A program made the position numbers and the translations under genes. The notes beneath the pieces were generated by a model that was given only the letters and a program-made list of their open reading frames with translations, was not told where the DNA came from and did not search any database. This document shows, one piece after another, positions 1 to 12,300 of a stretch of DNA of 64,000 nt; position 1 is the stretch's first letter, and every line of letters begins with the position of its first letter. Source of the stretch: Plutella xylostella (Eukaryota > Arthropoda > Insecta > Lepidoptera > Plutellidae); the NCBI RefSeq assembly GCF_932276165.1, contig NC_063992.1, positions 6,334,001 through 6,398,000 of the forward strand. The letters are read 5' to 3'.

Positions 1-1132
1 AAAATGCGTTTTTTTATTAACTGTGACAACCTTGTCTCTTTTCATACTCCCGGCCACACCACCTATTTTAATTTTCCTCATTCCAACATGAGTTACCCTT
101 AATAAATTCAGTCAGATAAATTTCCTTCAAACAATTTTACATCGAGGTCGTTTTGTACTAAAATAGCAATAACTTTTTTGTTAATTGAAACAATAGCAGC
201 GTTTCATACCATTTTGGAAACTGCATTAAATGAGCAATCTTTTCAAATAAGGTGCCAGGTTTGCGTGGTATATTTTTTTTACAATATGTAGAGTCAAAGT
301 TGTTTATAAAAAAATACGATTACCTTTTATGACTTTGAATACCGTGTTTTTTTTAAACATACAGCATTACTCGATATTTTTTTTGACTGCGATCAATAGC
401 AGGGCTATACAGGGTGATGCAACACCAAACAAATTCTAACAATATGGATTTTTGTACCGGCGGCACGCAAAAAACTGATCCAAGGTGTCGATTTTCAGCA
501 AATTTATAAAAGTGTCAATATCTCGAAAATTATCGAGTTTTTACTAAGGTCATATTGTGATATTCTGGCCTCTCATGAGCTGACCTATCAGCCCTTTAAG
601 GGATGACGTTGACTTTTGGGACAGCCTGTATATAATAATATTATGCTTTTAGGAAAAGTCCTTTCAATAAATATCGCGGAGAAAACCATTATCTAACATT
701 TAATTTTAAATACCTCATAAATAACTTTGAAAAAAAATTATCTGCCAAGATACAAGGAAGTCATTAACAAAAACAAAGAAAAAATGTACTCACGTTAACA
801 TCAAAACAAAAGACACGATGCAAAATAAATATGCAGAGTGTTAAACCCGAGAGACATTGGTGTTTTCTTTGTGTGCACATTTTACAAACATTGTAAAGCT
901 GGAACCGAGCTAAGTCAGAGCTAAGTCTCGCTAAACAATCTGTGCCGTGGTCGGGGCAGTCGGGACTCCAGCCCGAGCCGAGTGGGTGACTCATAATCGA
1001 ATCACAGCGCGCCTATTCTGTACCGCTAGTTTTCAGTGTAATTTTATCTCACCTTTTTAAACTGACACACATATTAGGATGATATAAGTTCAAACTGTTT
1101 TTTCTGTCCAGTCACCTCAACTCGAGGTGCAT
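1..1132. other. Gene-free stretch with decayed repeat
   Basis: No convincing coding exon is visible. Positions about 407-632 begin with ATACAGGGTG and end with GGGACAGCCTGTATA. This resembles the ends of the CAGGGTG family of TA-inserting insect MITEs and is probably a diverged copy. The rest is AT-rich. Confidence 0.4.
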
Positions 1133-1335
1133 GCCTTTTAGGCTTTGGTCTCATATTTACGCCGTAGGTCGCGTCCGGCGTCACGCCGTAGGCCGCGTCA
1201 CGATGCTCACTATAGAAATGTACTGATGCTGTCTCCTTCACACGCCGACGTTGGCGCGTAGACGTAGTGAGCATCGTGACGCGGACTACGGCGTGACGCT
1301 GGACCTACGGCGCGTAATAGGAGACCCGGGCCCTA
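1133..1335. repeat. Palindromic MITE-like hairpin
   Basis: Two inverted arms of roughly 65-100 bp, containing CGCCGTAGG and CGTCACGATGCTCACTA, face each other across a spacer of about 60 bp. The arms are GC-rich and CpG-rich in an AT-rich setting. No transposase remnant is visible. A target-site duplication was not settled. Confidence 0.6.
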
Positions 1336-1344
1336 CAAACAAAA

Positions 1345-2480
1345 GATGGAACGCAATGCCTTCTAGGAACTGTGTTTATACATCCCAAACCTCACCTTAT
1401 CGAGGTACCAGAATCACATAAGGCAACAATAGTTATAATCTGTTCAACTTGTAAGAGATTTCCATTACGCTCAATTGTTCTACAATAAAGTTAGAAGAGA
1501 GATTAGCAGTTAACACGTCAACTTGGCAATGGCGCCCGCTCGCGTCGCGTAAACAAAGCTTATCGTGCATTCGGAGCATGGCTGTAAACTTGAACACCGC
1601 CTCTTGAGGGCAAACTTTGACTCAATTGTACAACTACATGAAAACGGGGACAAAGTATTGTCTTTTCTGGGAACTTTTGACCTCGTATTCACAGATAGAA
1701 GCCTAAGCTTAGTATTTATCAATACTGAGCTGCGAATTTTATCCAAAATGTAGATAGGTTTATGTATTTATATGTTTTAATGTTATTTTTATGTATTTTA
1801 TAAAGCACAGTGGTAACTGCAACCGATAATGTTCCTCTAATGATTATGCTACAAAAATAGTGCTACGAAACTGCTACGAGCGTTGCTACGCAAATTTCCC
1901 TGCTACGTCGCGTCGTAGCCGGGCTACGAAGGACTCGCGTAGGCTTGATTGCGTCTGTTTCATTTTAGTTTGAGTGTAAATAATAACTTGTTTCAGTTTG
2001 ATATTAATATGTATAATCTTATATATTATAAAGTTTACAGACAAAGCTATAAGATATAATTAAATGGCATAGTCTTCTGATGTGGTACAATATTGAAACC
2101 AATGTTAGTAATAAAATATTCCAACTAGTTTCAAACTAGTAATCTATATTAAAATTTTAAACAGTTGATGATATATTACAGATAATACATACGTTTACCT
2201 ATGTAGACTAAGTTATTATGAGATTATTTCATCGTTATTAATTAGTCAACTAGTTACCTAACTTTTGCTAAATGTATTTATTTCTTGTAAAACAGACTGG
2301 ATATGTAGGATATAAGAAAACATAATAATAATAATAGGCCAGTATTCACAATGATTTGAAACATTTGAATTTTTATAACAAATGAAAGTTAAATATCTCA
2401 GTTTAAACCACAATTCATGTAAGTAAATACAAACAAAAAATACAAAGGACATGAAGAGTCTAGGAGCTTCTAAAAGCATA
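1345..2480. other. Intergenic or intronic DNA with a GCTACG word cluster
   Basis: Short overlapping ORFs on both strands at about 1510-1753 show no recognisable domain. At about 1848-1942 the word GCTACG (or its variants) recurs many times in under 100 bp, in both orientations. The remainder is AT-rich, with no support for exons. Confidence 0.35.
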
Positions 2481-2487
2481 AATTCAG

Positions 2488-2682
2488 GCGCTGCGCCGCG
2501 CAGGACTTACAAGATTACTCTCATCAAAATCCGTACAACACTTTAGTGTTGCCTTTTCGTGTCACAACACTCGTCAAAATTATGATCTTGTGAAGCTCGT
2601 CCTTCTAAAGAAAAGTTTGTACGGCGTGGACGTGAATATTCCTGACATTATTATCACTCATCTAAGCCCAGCAGCCTACTGA
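2488..2682 (+). CDS. Possible terminal exon of an unidentified gene
   Basis: After an AG at 2486-2487 (AAATTCAG) a phase-0 frame of 64 residues runs to TGA at 2680-2682. It starts ALRRAGLTRLL and ends DIIITHLSPAAY. Composition is protein-like: mixed charged and hydrophobic residues, with GC-richer codons than the flanks. A canonical AATAAA lies at 2886-2891, about 200 nt downstream, as expected for a last exon. No family was recognised. The candidate acceptor lacks a good pyrimidine tract, and earlier exons would have to lie upstream, possibly outside the window. It could be a chance ORF. Confidence 0.3.
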   Translation, partial: ALRRAGLTRLLSSKSVQHFSVAFSCHNTRQNYDLVKLVLLKKSLYGVDVNIPDIIITHLSPAAY

Positions 2683-2691
2683 AGGATTTTA

Positions 2692-3415
2692 TTACACTTT
2701 GATGCCTTATTTTGTGACCACTTTGTTTTATTTTACTTGTATACAAAGTTTCTTTTTACGGTTTTGCTTATACATTTATTTTTATATTTTAATTTATGAA
2801 ATTTTGGTTGTGTGATTACTTTGCAAGTATATGTATAAATAACAATTATACATATACTTGCAAATTATATGCCATGCCATGGGACAATAAATGCTATGTT
2901 TAAATAATGTAATGTGATGATTTGCACGTTAAGGTGAAGTGCAAGCTTAGATACCAATTGAAAAAAACATAACTTCCGTTTGAAAGAGTATTTCCCAAAA
3001 CTACCACGTTTCACCCCTTTTCATGCTAATTTCAATTTTTAGAACCTACCTACCTCCCAATACACAGTACCTAGAATGTCAGGGCGAGGGACACTGTGAC
3101 AAATACTCACTAAATACTCGTAAATCTTGCCAAAGAAAGGCCTGGCGTCTTCTATAGAATATGGGTATAATAATTCTTTCATAGTCCGATGACTGTTGTA
3201 TTGCTTAAGAAAATCTTTTTTACTTACAATATCCCGGATACTTTTTTGTTGATAATCTCTTAAGCATGCTTTATGTGAAAATGAAAAGAAAAGTTTCCGC
3301 CTATCATTTTTTTCCTAACATGTTTTGACTGAAAACATATCAGAAAAAGTATATTTATTTAGTTACTGCTATTTTTGCTATGTTTGCCATAAGTATACAT
3401 TTATGGTTCACAACA
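2692..3415. other. Non-coding stretch
   Basis: AT-rich DNA with the AATAAA at 2886-2891 noted for the preceding possible exon. It also holds a short inverted repeat of TATATGTATA/CAAGTATATG words near 2825-2870. No ORF or repeat family was recognised. Confidence 0.4.
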
Positions 3416-3424
3416 CATCTACCC

Positions 3425-4840
3425 ACAGGGGTATAATCGTGACAGTTCTGACATTGCGAAAAAGAGACGCTTAGCTACATTAAGCGTAAGAAAGAAACGT
3501 TAAGCTGTAAATGTTTTTTGTCCTTTTTGCTGAGGCGCCTGTTTACGTCAGTTCTCTGTGCCAAACAATGAAACAAATGAAAAATCTGTGCCAAACAAAG
3601 GCTGACAGTTACAACAAAATTTTCTAAATGCTATTTATTTTTGATTTGCTAGTGATTTGTGGGTGTTTATTAAGTTTATTAGACTATTATCATCACTTAA
3701 CGAGTGTGTGACATGGGTGGGTGGATTTTGTTCGGTTGTATATAGCATATTGAACGAAAACACGATGGAATGATGGATGAGATATATTTTCACATGTAAG
3801 TAGATACTATCAAGTTTAACAAGCTTACATTCATCATAGTACTATCTATTGGCTCGATTTTAATATAAAACGATACTAATTTTAATACTGTAAGGTCTTT
3901 TAGTATCAGTTTTAAGTAAAAATTACGAGGTACCATATCATAACAAATCACATGGTGTTGCAAGTTATTGAAAATTTATTTTACCCACAAATATTATAGT
4001 ATGCAAAGAAAACACTAGAAATTGTAACGGACTCGGGTTGGGTTTACAAATGGGGCGCACGAATTCGGTTTTTGTGAAGATTGTATTTTGTAGAAGTCAT
4101 TCTCCTCTTTCAAATGAGGTGCCTCTCATTGTGAGGAAACGTTCGTTTCGTTTTTTTCTTCTATGTGTGATTTCTTCTGTATAATATAAAGTTTATTGTA
4201 TTGATACGAAATTGCGTGTTTCCTTTAAAAAAAACCCCATCACATATTTGGCCCACGATTATAATGCTCATGCTCATCCATTTATCTCTGCTTCATAGGT
4301 TTCCGACAGAAAAAAAAATATCAAGAAAATGGATAGACATTACCGGTCGCACAAATTGGGAACCAAAGAAACATACAAAAATTGTGTTCGGCACATTTTG
4401 AAGAGGATTGTTTCGATTGGACGAAGACAATGAATCATACAATCAACTCAGTTTGTGTATATTAAACAATTATATTGAAATCAAATAAGTATGAGTAAAG
4501 TTTTTTTTCTTATATCGTCGGTTGACAGGAAAAACTCACTAAGGCAGATTTTTCAATATTCAGATAAATGTTATCTGGGTAATACAAACATTGAGAAACA
4601 TTGAGACGCAACAGCATCAAAATTATTTCCCAGCAAAACTTTTACCTGGCTATTGAAAAATTAGCCTTTAGTGTCTTTTTCCTATCAACCGACGATATAC
4701 TCAAGTTTTGTTTTTGTTATTATGATAAGTTAAATTTCCCCATATTTAGGTTTAATTTTTTTGTCGGCAACATCTATGGTTTGAGTGAGAAAGAGAATAG
4801 TGCACACGGCGATTGCCAGTCTAGAGGTAGTAGGTCTATG
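3425..4840 (+). mobile_element. P-like THAP transposon remnant, copy 1
   Basis: A 1,416-bp unit is flanked by the direct repeat CATCTACCC (3416-3424 and 4841-4849). The same unit occurs in reverse at 19121-20535, with different flanking duplications. At 4201-4401 the plus strand encodes the middle of a THAP zinc-finger domain (HRFPTEKK, RKWIDITGRTNWEPKKHTKI). The expected C-terminal part CSAHFEEDCF is in the next frame, so a one-base frameshift breaks the domain. THAP DNA-binding domains with 8-bp target duplications are typical of P-element transposons; 8 or 9 bp cannot be separated here because a G flanks both ends. No transposase catalytic region remains, so the copy is non-autonomous. Confidence 0.75.
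4511..4699. repeat. Palindromic MITE nested in P-like element
   Basis: Inverted arms beginning TATATCGTCGGTTGACAGG and ending with its complement lie about 190 bp apart. The same structure is at 19262-19450 in the second copy of the host element, so this MITE inserted before the host element was copied. Confidence 0.65.
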
Positions 4841-4849
4841 CATCTACCC

Positions 4850-7324
4850 CTGTAATTTTAAAATTTACAGCTGGTTCGGAAGAAAGAAACAGTTGAAACT
4901 GATGTATTGTTTTTTATCATATGTCACGGCTTCGATAACAAATTTTATGTTGACGTGATTGCCTATCTGTTTCCATTTACCATCCCTAGTCCGAATTTCC
5001 GAAGCTATATTTTAAATAGCTGGGAATCTCCGCTCACTGAGGAGATGAGAAGCCGTTGATTCGAACGGGCGCCATTACCCAACTGTGCACTGAACTAGTT
5101 TGATGTCGGAACGATTCCCTTTGGCCCGGGACTGATAGCTCCGAACCCGATTAACTGTAAATCTATTCCCTATTGTTACCTGCCATCTGAACTTCAGTCA
5201 CGTCACATACGAGGCTATAGTTTCATGAGGCAGAAAGTACTTTAATGATTTTCATAAGCAAGTTGGATTCATTACTTTAGGTACTAACCGATTTAGTTTG
5301 ATAATTTTTAATTGTTTTTTTTACTTTGTATCTTTATTATAATTTACTGGTTTGGTTGTAAATTGTTCATGGATCCAGCCATACGAATATAGATCCAGTT
5401 AGTTTCATCAGTTACAAAAATAGATAATGACATAATTATGGTTCCTAATATATGTTCGTGTATCTATAGTGCCACAATAATTGAGTCGCTTCGTTCTTAA
5501 TTGGCTTAACTGTCGTTGAGTTTGCCTTTTAGTTCATGTTAAGATAGATTTACTCAGGTAGGAAACTGGGTCTAAATCTATAGGTCCGGGATTGCGTGTC
5601 TTCACGGTTCGACAGACGAAATATTCCCTACATCCGATACCCATAGGCGGATCCGGTGACAAGCTGAAATTGAGTCCACGTCGTCTCCCATTGTAGCGGT
5701 TAAAAGGGAGTCTATAAAAATGATATATTCAGCCACTCTGCCATTGTCACGTAATAAGTACCCAGGAACACATTGTGCCGTCTTCTACTCAAAAAGAGAT
5801 ACCTATTCTCCGTAGGTTAGAGTCTCAAATTGCATGGTATCATGAAAAAGAAGTACTGGTACGTAGAATTTAAACTTATTCCTGGCAAATTTTATTATGC
5901 GGACGGCGAAATTGTAAAGTACAATCTAGTTAAAACGGTGATTGTTTTACATTGAAATATCTTTAGGAAAAATCCTGTTATAATAGCACTTCCACTTTTA
6001 AACTTGTGAGTGCAGATTCAGGAAAATATTTGGGTGATTCTTCGAGGACCGTATTTTCGACGGCGTTGAGGATATCTCTGTAACCAATTAGGATAATGAC
6101 ACGTATTTTTTTTTCTAGCTCTATCTCTATTTGTAACCAATTTAATTTTTTCAGTAAATGCTGTTTTAGTACTGAAAAAAAATATTTGAAGTGTGTTATT
6201 CTGATTCAAAAATGTTTGAATTTTATTTTGCGTAACCTTCTATAGTTTTTCTATTGATGACTGTCCAAGAAAATTACGAGAAATGCTGTATGTTTAAAAA
6301 AAAGATGGATTTCCATGGTGTTATTTTTTCTGTTTCTGATTCATATGGCAACAAAAAATTGTAACGTCAATAAAACTCAAAATCTACTTGCTAAAAATGA
6401 GTGCCTTTTCCAATTATATGTTATTTGCTATATGCATTTTCATATAAACATATGTTATAGAGCTAAAAATGAAATAAGGAAATGGCCATATAAATCAGAC
6501 GAAGAATGGAATTTCGAAGAATCACCCATTCAATCATATGCCTTAATTGATTTGTTTGTTACACATATTCATAAGAATAATTTATTTTTATGGATAATTT
6601 ATGGTAAAATTATAAAGATAAAGATAAAGAAACAATTATTGGACACATAGACAGCAACAACAACAAAAAGAAAAAATACAGAATTAGGTAAAGAAAAGAA
6701 ATTCATATACAAAATAACAAGGCCAAAAAAAATAATAAAAATTGAACATGAGACAAAGACATAAATACAGGATTGATTTTGTTGTACATTATAAAATATG
6801 TACAACAAAGTCAATTATTTTTTTATATAAGTATACTTAACGCCTAATAATATCTCATAACACATGTTATTTTATAAAATAAACCATGCGACGATTTCCG
6901 CAAAGGTAAATTATTTAAAGACGTAAACTCACATTAAATTTAAAGCAACAGTTAAAGTTATTTTCCAACAACGCTCGCAAGTTGCCCGCTGGAAAAATCT
7001 CGGAAACACTAGAAAAATAAAAAAGGATAACTATGTTTATTCCTTTTCCTCTCGCAGGATATCCTAGATCTGTCACCGAAGCTGAATAAATCATATCTCC
7101 GGCGGATTTGCCTAGATTCCCTAGATGATACTCGGAATATATCTTACAAATTTTACCTTCTAAGGAACCATTGTGATTCACTCGAAAGTTCAGTTTCTCT
7201 CCTAGATTTTTCAGGAATATGCTTGTGGCATAAACGTATATTATGTAGGTGAGCCATGTGTCATTATTCATTTCTTACGATTTAAAATATGTAGGTACCA
7301 CCGAGGTCTAATATGAGCTTATGT
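4850..7324. other. Long non-coding stretch
   Basis: No exon or repeat family was recognised. A 111-codon AT-rich ORF at 6315-6650 (plus) and a 118-codon ORF at 6915-7271 (minus) have low-complexity, Asn/Ile/Lys/Phe-rich or featureless translations. They lack homology cues and plausible splice context. Confidence 0.4.
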
Positions 7325-7336
7325 ATGATTTATCGT

Positions 7337-7989
7337 CGTTAACATGTTTCATCATCGCCCGTAACTGTAGGAGGTGTCACCATCGAAGTTGTTGATCAGT
7401 ATCCCTACCTAGGACAAGTGATCCGATTAGGTAAATCCAACTTCGATAAAGAGGTAGCTCGTAGAATCCAACTCGGATGGGCAGCGTTCGGGAAATTACG
7501 ACACATCTTCACTGAAAACATACCTCAGTGTCTGAAAACAAAAGTTTTCAATCAGTGCATGTTGCCAGTGATGACTTACGGAGCCGAGACGTGGTGCTTC
7601 ACCAAAGGGCTTATCCACAAGCTCAGAGTTGCTCAGCGTGCTATGGAAAGGGCTATGTTAGGCGTGTCCCTGCGAGATAGGATTCGTAATGAAGAAATCC
7701 GCAGGAGAACTAAAGTTACCGACATAGCCAAAAGGATTAGCACGCTGAAATGGCAATGGGCTGGCCACGTAGCCCGCAGAGCCGACGACCGCTGGAGTAG
7801 AAAGGTTCTGGAGTGGAGACCCCGTGTCGGCAAACGGCGTGTCGGTCGCCCCCCAACCCGTTGGTCTGATGATCTGCGGAAGGTAGCGGGAAGCCGCTGG
7901 ATGCAGATGGCGGGTGACCGTTTGTGGTGGCGATCGTTAGGAGAGGCCTATGTCCAACAGTGGACTACGGAAGGCTGAGAGAGAGAGAG
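7337..7989 (+). mobile_element. 5'-truncated RTE-like LINE, copy 1
   Basis: The copy is bounded by a 12-bp target duplication ATGATTTATCGT (7325-7336 and 7990-8001). It encodes the C-terminal part of a non-LTR retrotransposon polyprotein, with landmarks VMTYGAETW, KRRVGRPPTRWSDDL and a final YVQQWTTEG, followed by a (GA)n tail. Endonuclease and the reverse-transcriptase core are missing, as in typical 5' truncation. The reading frame is still open from 7418 to 7978, which suggests a recent insertion. The same 3' end occurs at 29979-30634 and 46610-46848. Confidence 0.9.
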
Positions 7990-8001
7990 ATGATTTATCG
8001 T

Positions 8002-9107
8002 GCTTAAGAACTTTAACTATAATTTACTTTGGTAGGCTGTGTAATAAAATATCTGGCCAAAGACCCCAGCAAAAAAAGAAACTAGTGTGCTAATTTATTT
8101 CCAACCGAAGTAATTTGTAAAAAATGTCACGAACAAGCTTAAATATACGTCATGTTATTTCTTTAAACAAGCCTCTAATAACACGTGTAATGGCTTGTAA
8201 TCCAATATAATACCGGAAATACAAATTACGTATACAAAACTGAAAATGAATTTTCTTTTCGCGTGACGAGCGAACTGCGGACTACACCGTCGGGTGCCGC
8301 CGTGTCACACAAACACAACGCATTGCTAACCGACTCCAAATCCAATTGTTATCGCGATAAAGATTATTATACATCACATCTCAATTCCACTACTGCAATA
8401 CGAGTATTAGCTATAGATTGCTGAATACATTCTTACTGATGAAGCATTAAAGTCTGTATTCGCGGCGCCACCGAATCATAAGCTGAGTGCCATCGTTGTA
8501 TTGAGAGCAGAAAATTCTTATCAAGCTATGTCACATGTTTTACCAAATTTTATGGGCAGCTTAGGAATATTTCATTTGTTCTTATGGCAGCAGGAAATAT
8601 GTGGGAGAGTTTTCATAAAATATTTATCTAAATTTATGCCGGACTTGTATTTTGTAGCACATTTTAAAAGCGGAAAAGTTTTGCTATAAATTGTTGTAAT
8701 GGTAGTTTAGTTCAGATGTTTTCCAAACTAGAAGAACTACTTGCAAAGGATTTGGTTTCTGTATTTACATACTTGACTTCTGATTCTGAATACAAAAACA
8801 TTTTAAGTAAGTTTTTTTCTGGTCTGGCTGGACAGACCCCGTATTTACGTTAAGTCACAATCATATCCTTATACGTATGGTGTACGGAGAATTTCATATA
8901 CCAACTTACATAGGTACTTACCTAATTATTTTTTATTATGGCCTGTGAACTTAAACCTAATAAAATCTTTGAGAATCCTACGAATAGTGTATTTAAGAAG
9001 TCAGTCCAGGATTTTTTTGCTCTAAAATTAAGTAAGAGGTAAGTAAGTGCCTCGCCTAAATGGTCGGCCGCTTTTTCCCAATTTAACCAGAAAGGACTTT
9101 AAACGTT
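8002..9107. other. Non-coding stretch
   Basis: No exon was recognised. A short GC-rich patch at 8258-8330 (CGTGACGAGCGAACTGCG...GTGCCGCCGTGTCACAC) stands out from the AT-rich surroundings. It could be a small regulatory or repeat remnant. Confidence 0.35.
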
Positions 9108-9383
9108 TCAAGGGTATACAGGGTGTGGCGCGCCGCCCCAGTGCTCCCACTCAGCGGCCACGTGTTCGCTCGTAATGGCGGGAAACATCAGCCTGTAGTT
9201 TGCATCTAAAGCGGCTGATATACCCGCCTTTTTGGCACAACTCAATATCGAAAAACGGTCTTCATTTACATGATGATAAATATATTCATAAACTCGTTGG
9301 GGAAGTGAGTTTCTTTCTTGTGAGATGGCCAGTGAAGTGAGTAATCCAATAGAATCCTCACCTAAGTACTGTTGGGTCCGCAT
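9108..9383 (-). CDS. Unidentified ORF, possible exon or gene relic
   Basis: The minus strand carries 91 codons starting MRTQQYLGEDSIG and ending EHWGGAPHPVYP. Residue use is protein-like (DRFSILSCAKKAGIS, LMFPAITSEHVAAEW) and the GC content is well above the flanks. An AG in the opening codons (CCAACAG) could be a splice acceptor, so the true exon might start at TACTTAGG. No family was recognised, no neighbouring exons could be linked, and a polyadenylation signal was not evident. It may be a single exon of an unannotated gene, a retro-copy fragment or a transposon relic. Confidence 0.3.
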   Translation of the reverse strand: MRTQQYLGEDSIGLLTSLAISQERNSLPQRVYEYIYHHVNEDRFSILSCAKKAGISAALDANYRLMFPAITSEHVAAEWEHWGGAPHPVYP

Positions 9384-12300
9384 ATTTGATTACATAGCGA
9401 CCAGAGTACCTACCTGCCTGCTCTGTCCATCCACTTTTTTCAGATAATTTTATCCACTTTCTTTACATCTGCAAAGTAATTTCATTTGTTTTCTTGCATA
9501 AATACATACAAAAAGACGCGTAACTAATTCTTCTGCCTAGGTAAGAGGCGTTTATGTACTTACAAAGGTAATCTGACCCTAAAAACGCAAGTTTTTGTGA
9601 AAGTTTAATAATGAACATCAAGGGACCTTGTCTGAAAGTTCTGACTCAAATTTCCGCCAAAAAAGTATCATCTAGCGGGAGACAACCGAAAAGTAATAAA
9701 TCAAAGAATTCCCTCGCACTCCATTACGGATTTCCATAAATCTTTAACAAAAAACGGATGTAAACGTATCTTTTTTCATATTTAGACGGCGAAAATCAAT
9801 TAATGTAAATGGTAAAAATATCAGTAGGGGAGAACTTAGCATAGAATAACTAAGTAATAAGTAGTACTTAGTTATTCTATGGAACTTAGGTACGTTGTTA
9901 AAAGTACCTCTCCATAGATACATACTTAATACAAAAGGTGGCTATTAACCCTACTACTTACCTACTTCAGTAAATTGTTTAACTATGTCTATTTAGAAAT
10001 TTAGATTAAATCAAGACCTACGTACCGTATCAACTTTTGTACTTACAGTGAAAATTTTGTGAGTAAGTACCTATACCCTCTACCCTATCTACCTAAGTAG
10101 GTACGTTATAACAACTCGAAATCAAATTAACACTTTTATTTTTGTTTCGTTCATCCACCGAGACAAAGGCGGTCGGCAAACAGCCAGCGTGTTCTTTTGA
10201 AATTAATTAGGTAACAAAGTACCTATAGGTATGTAAGTAACTAAGTATATAAAGTATCTTTTGATAGGCAGCTACCGTAAGGTTTAAGCGGGGTTTACAC
10301 GATATAGAGGAATTTAAATAATAAGGGAAGGCAAGGACCGAATGACTGTTCGGATAGAGTTAACTTTAGACTCCACTGGAATGAATGAATGTTACTTAGA
10401 CGTAAATCTAGCTCTCTTGGACATTGACAAAACAGCACCAAATGAGCGGAATCAGATCAAGTTATATTTTCATAATGCGAGCGGAGTAGGGCATAAGTAC
10501 CTACTGTTATCGTGTAAACTCTACTTTAGGCCCCGTATCTACAATATTCTACCAAGATGTAGAGACAAGACAGGTAAGAATATCTGAAACGATGTTGTGA
10601 AATAAGAATCCTCCTTTCTACATAAGTACTAAAATATTCAAGATGCTGGTAACTAGTCATGGCAACGGATAGTTCAAACTATGTTTTAACTAAATAAACG
10701 CAGTTGTAGGAAGATAAATATTTTACGGGTCTTTCCTAACACCCGTAAAACCATTGCACCCGCGTTTTGTTTGAGCAGTAAAAAGTTAAAACTCACGTAG
10801 CTCACGATCTCACAACTCCAGGCTATGCGGTCAGGCTCCTCTACTAATAAGTAAGTAGGTAGGTACGTTTTATGCATCATGTCCATAGTATTGTTAAACT
10901 AAGAGCTAAGTTTGACTAAAACTTAGGATATTAGGTACAGTAAGGGGCAGGTAAACCTGACCCCCCTCAGAAGCATTGTTAGTATGAGAGGGGGGTCAGG
11001 TTTCTCTGCACCTGACCGTACCTCGCGAGCAATGAAATAGTTCCACTCACAAAATGGCGAGACCTAATAGCCCCAAAAAAATATCGCTTTCGCAATACAT
11101 TTCAAAAGTCGTAGATCAAGAATGACCCACAAGTCCTCCCCTATCGGATTACTATATCCTTTTAGCAACACCCGTGCAGTATACCCGATGCACTACACGA
11201 AGGTAATTAAATACGTAGCATACTTACTTAGCTTTTAAAATCATAAATTCCTATTAAGGTTTTACCCCTTACCTAAAAAGTGCGCCTGGCATCTGTTATT
11301 CCGAAGGTACGGCCGGAGCCCTGAGCGTACTTTTCGCTAAAAGTCCGTCCCTAAAGTTTTGGGGTTTTTATCAATTTCCTACGCCTTTAATTAGCGGGAA
11401 CCTTGCAGATCCCTCGTAATGTTGTTCCATTATACGACGGACGGGTGAGCGGTGAACGCTGGACAAAAAACAAACTCCCGTACACCGCTCGCTGGGGCGT
11501 ATTTTCAAAGCATGTTTGTATTTTCCAATTAATTTTAATGTAAGAATAGGTGGGTTGGCAGGGTTATTATTAGAATATTACGTTTTGCGCAACGAACGAA
11601 GGCAGTAAATAGGTAGCATATGTACACGTATAGTAATTTATAATGAATCTAAGATGGTAATAGTAGGCGTATTGTGATACGAGCACGGAAAGTGGGCCCA
11701 TAGTTAAAGTAGAGTGTAGTGTTTAAACGACACGTAGTGAAGTGCAAAGGAAAAGCTACGAGACAGTTATAATGTAAGAACCTATATTAATCTATGGTTA
11801 TATTACTATATAGGTACGAGTAATAGGACTTCACCTTATTATTTACCTACTAATAGGTCTATGTAATAGCTAGTACTAATATATAAAATCTGAAATTTAC
11901 AGAATACGGTACCCAAAGTACGACGACGGCGATGTTGAAATGGACAGCAAAAACTGCACGGATATTTGTCAGGGAATTTAAACTTAAGCGGCACTTCTTG
12001 CCAAACATTTCTGGTGAAAATGTCGAGTAGGTTGAGCGCGTTTACCTACACCTGGTAGACGAGTTCTCGAGTAGAAACCACTAACAGGCAAGCGTAGCGT
12101 GGGACACCCTCCGGCCAATACGGGCTGATGAATATAAATGATGATGATAAATACCTATACTGTCTAATTTCAATCAAAGTATAAATTATATCCAGTTAAA
12201 AGAGCTTACAAAATTTTTTTTTTAACTACCCATACCTACTTACATATTCCGTCTCATGCGCCCGTAATCGGTACTGCTACGCTGGCAGCGGCGTTTTCAT

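Noticed and set aside
1510..1753. Overlapping ORFs on both strands
   Set aside because: Neither translation resembles a known domain, and overlap on opposite strands argues for chance.
6315..6650. 111-codon AT-rich ORF
   Set aside because: The translation is Asn/Ile/Lys/Phe-rich without motifs or splice context; expected by chance in AT-rich DNA.
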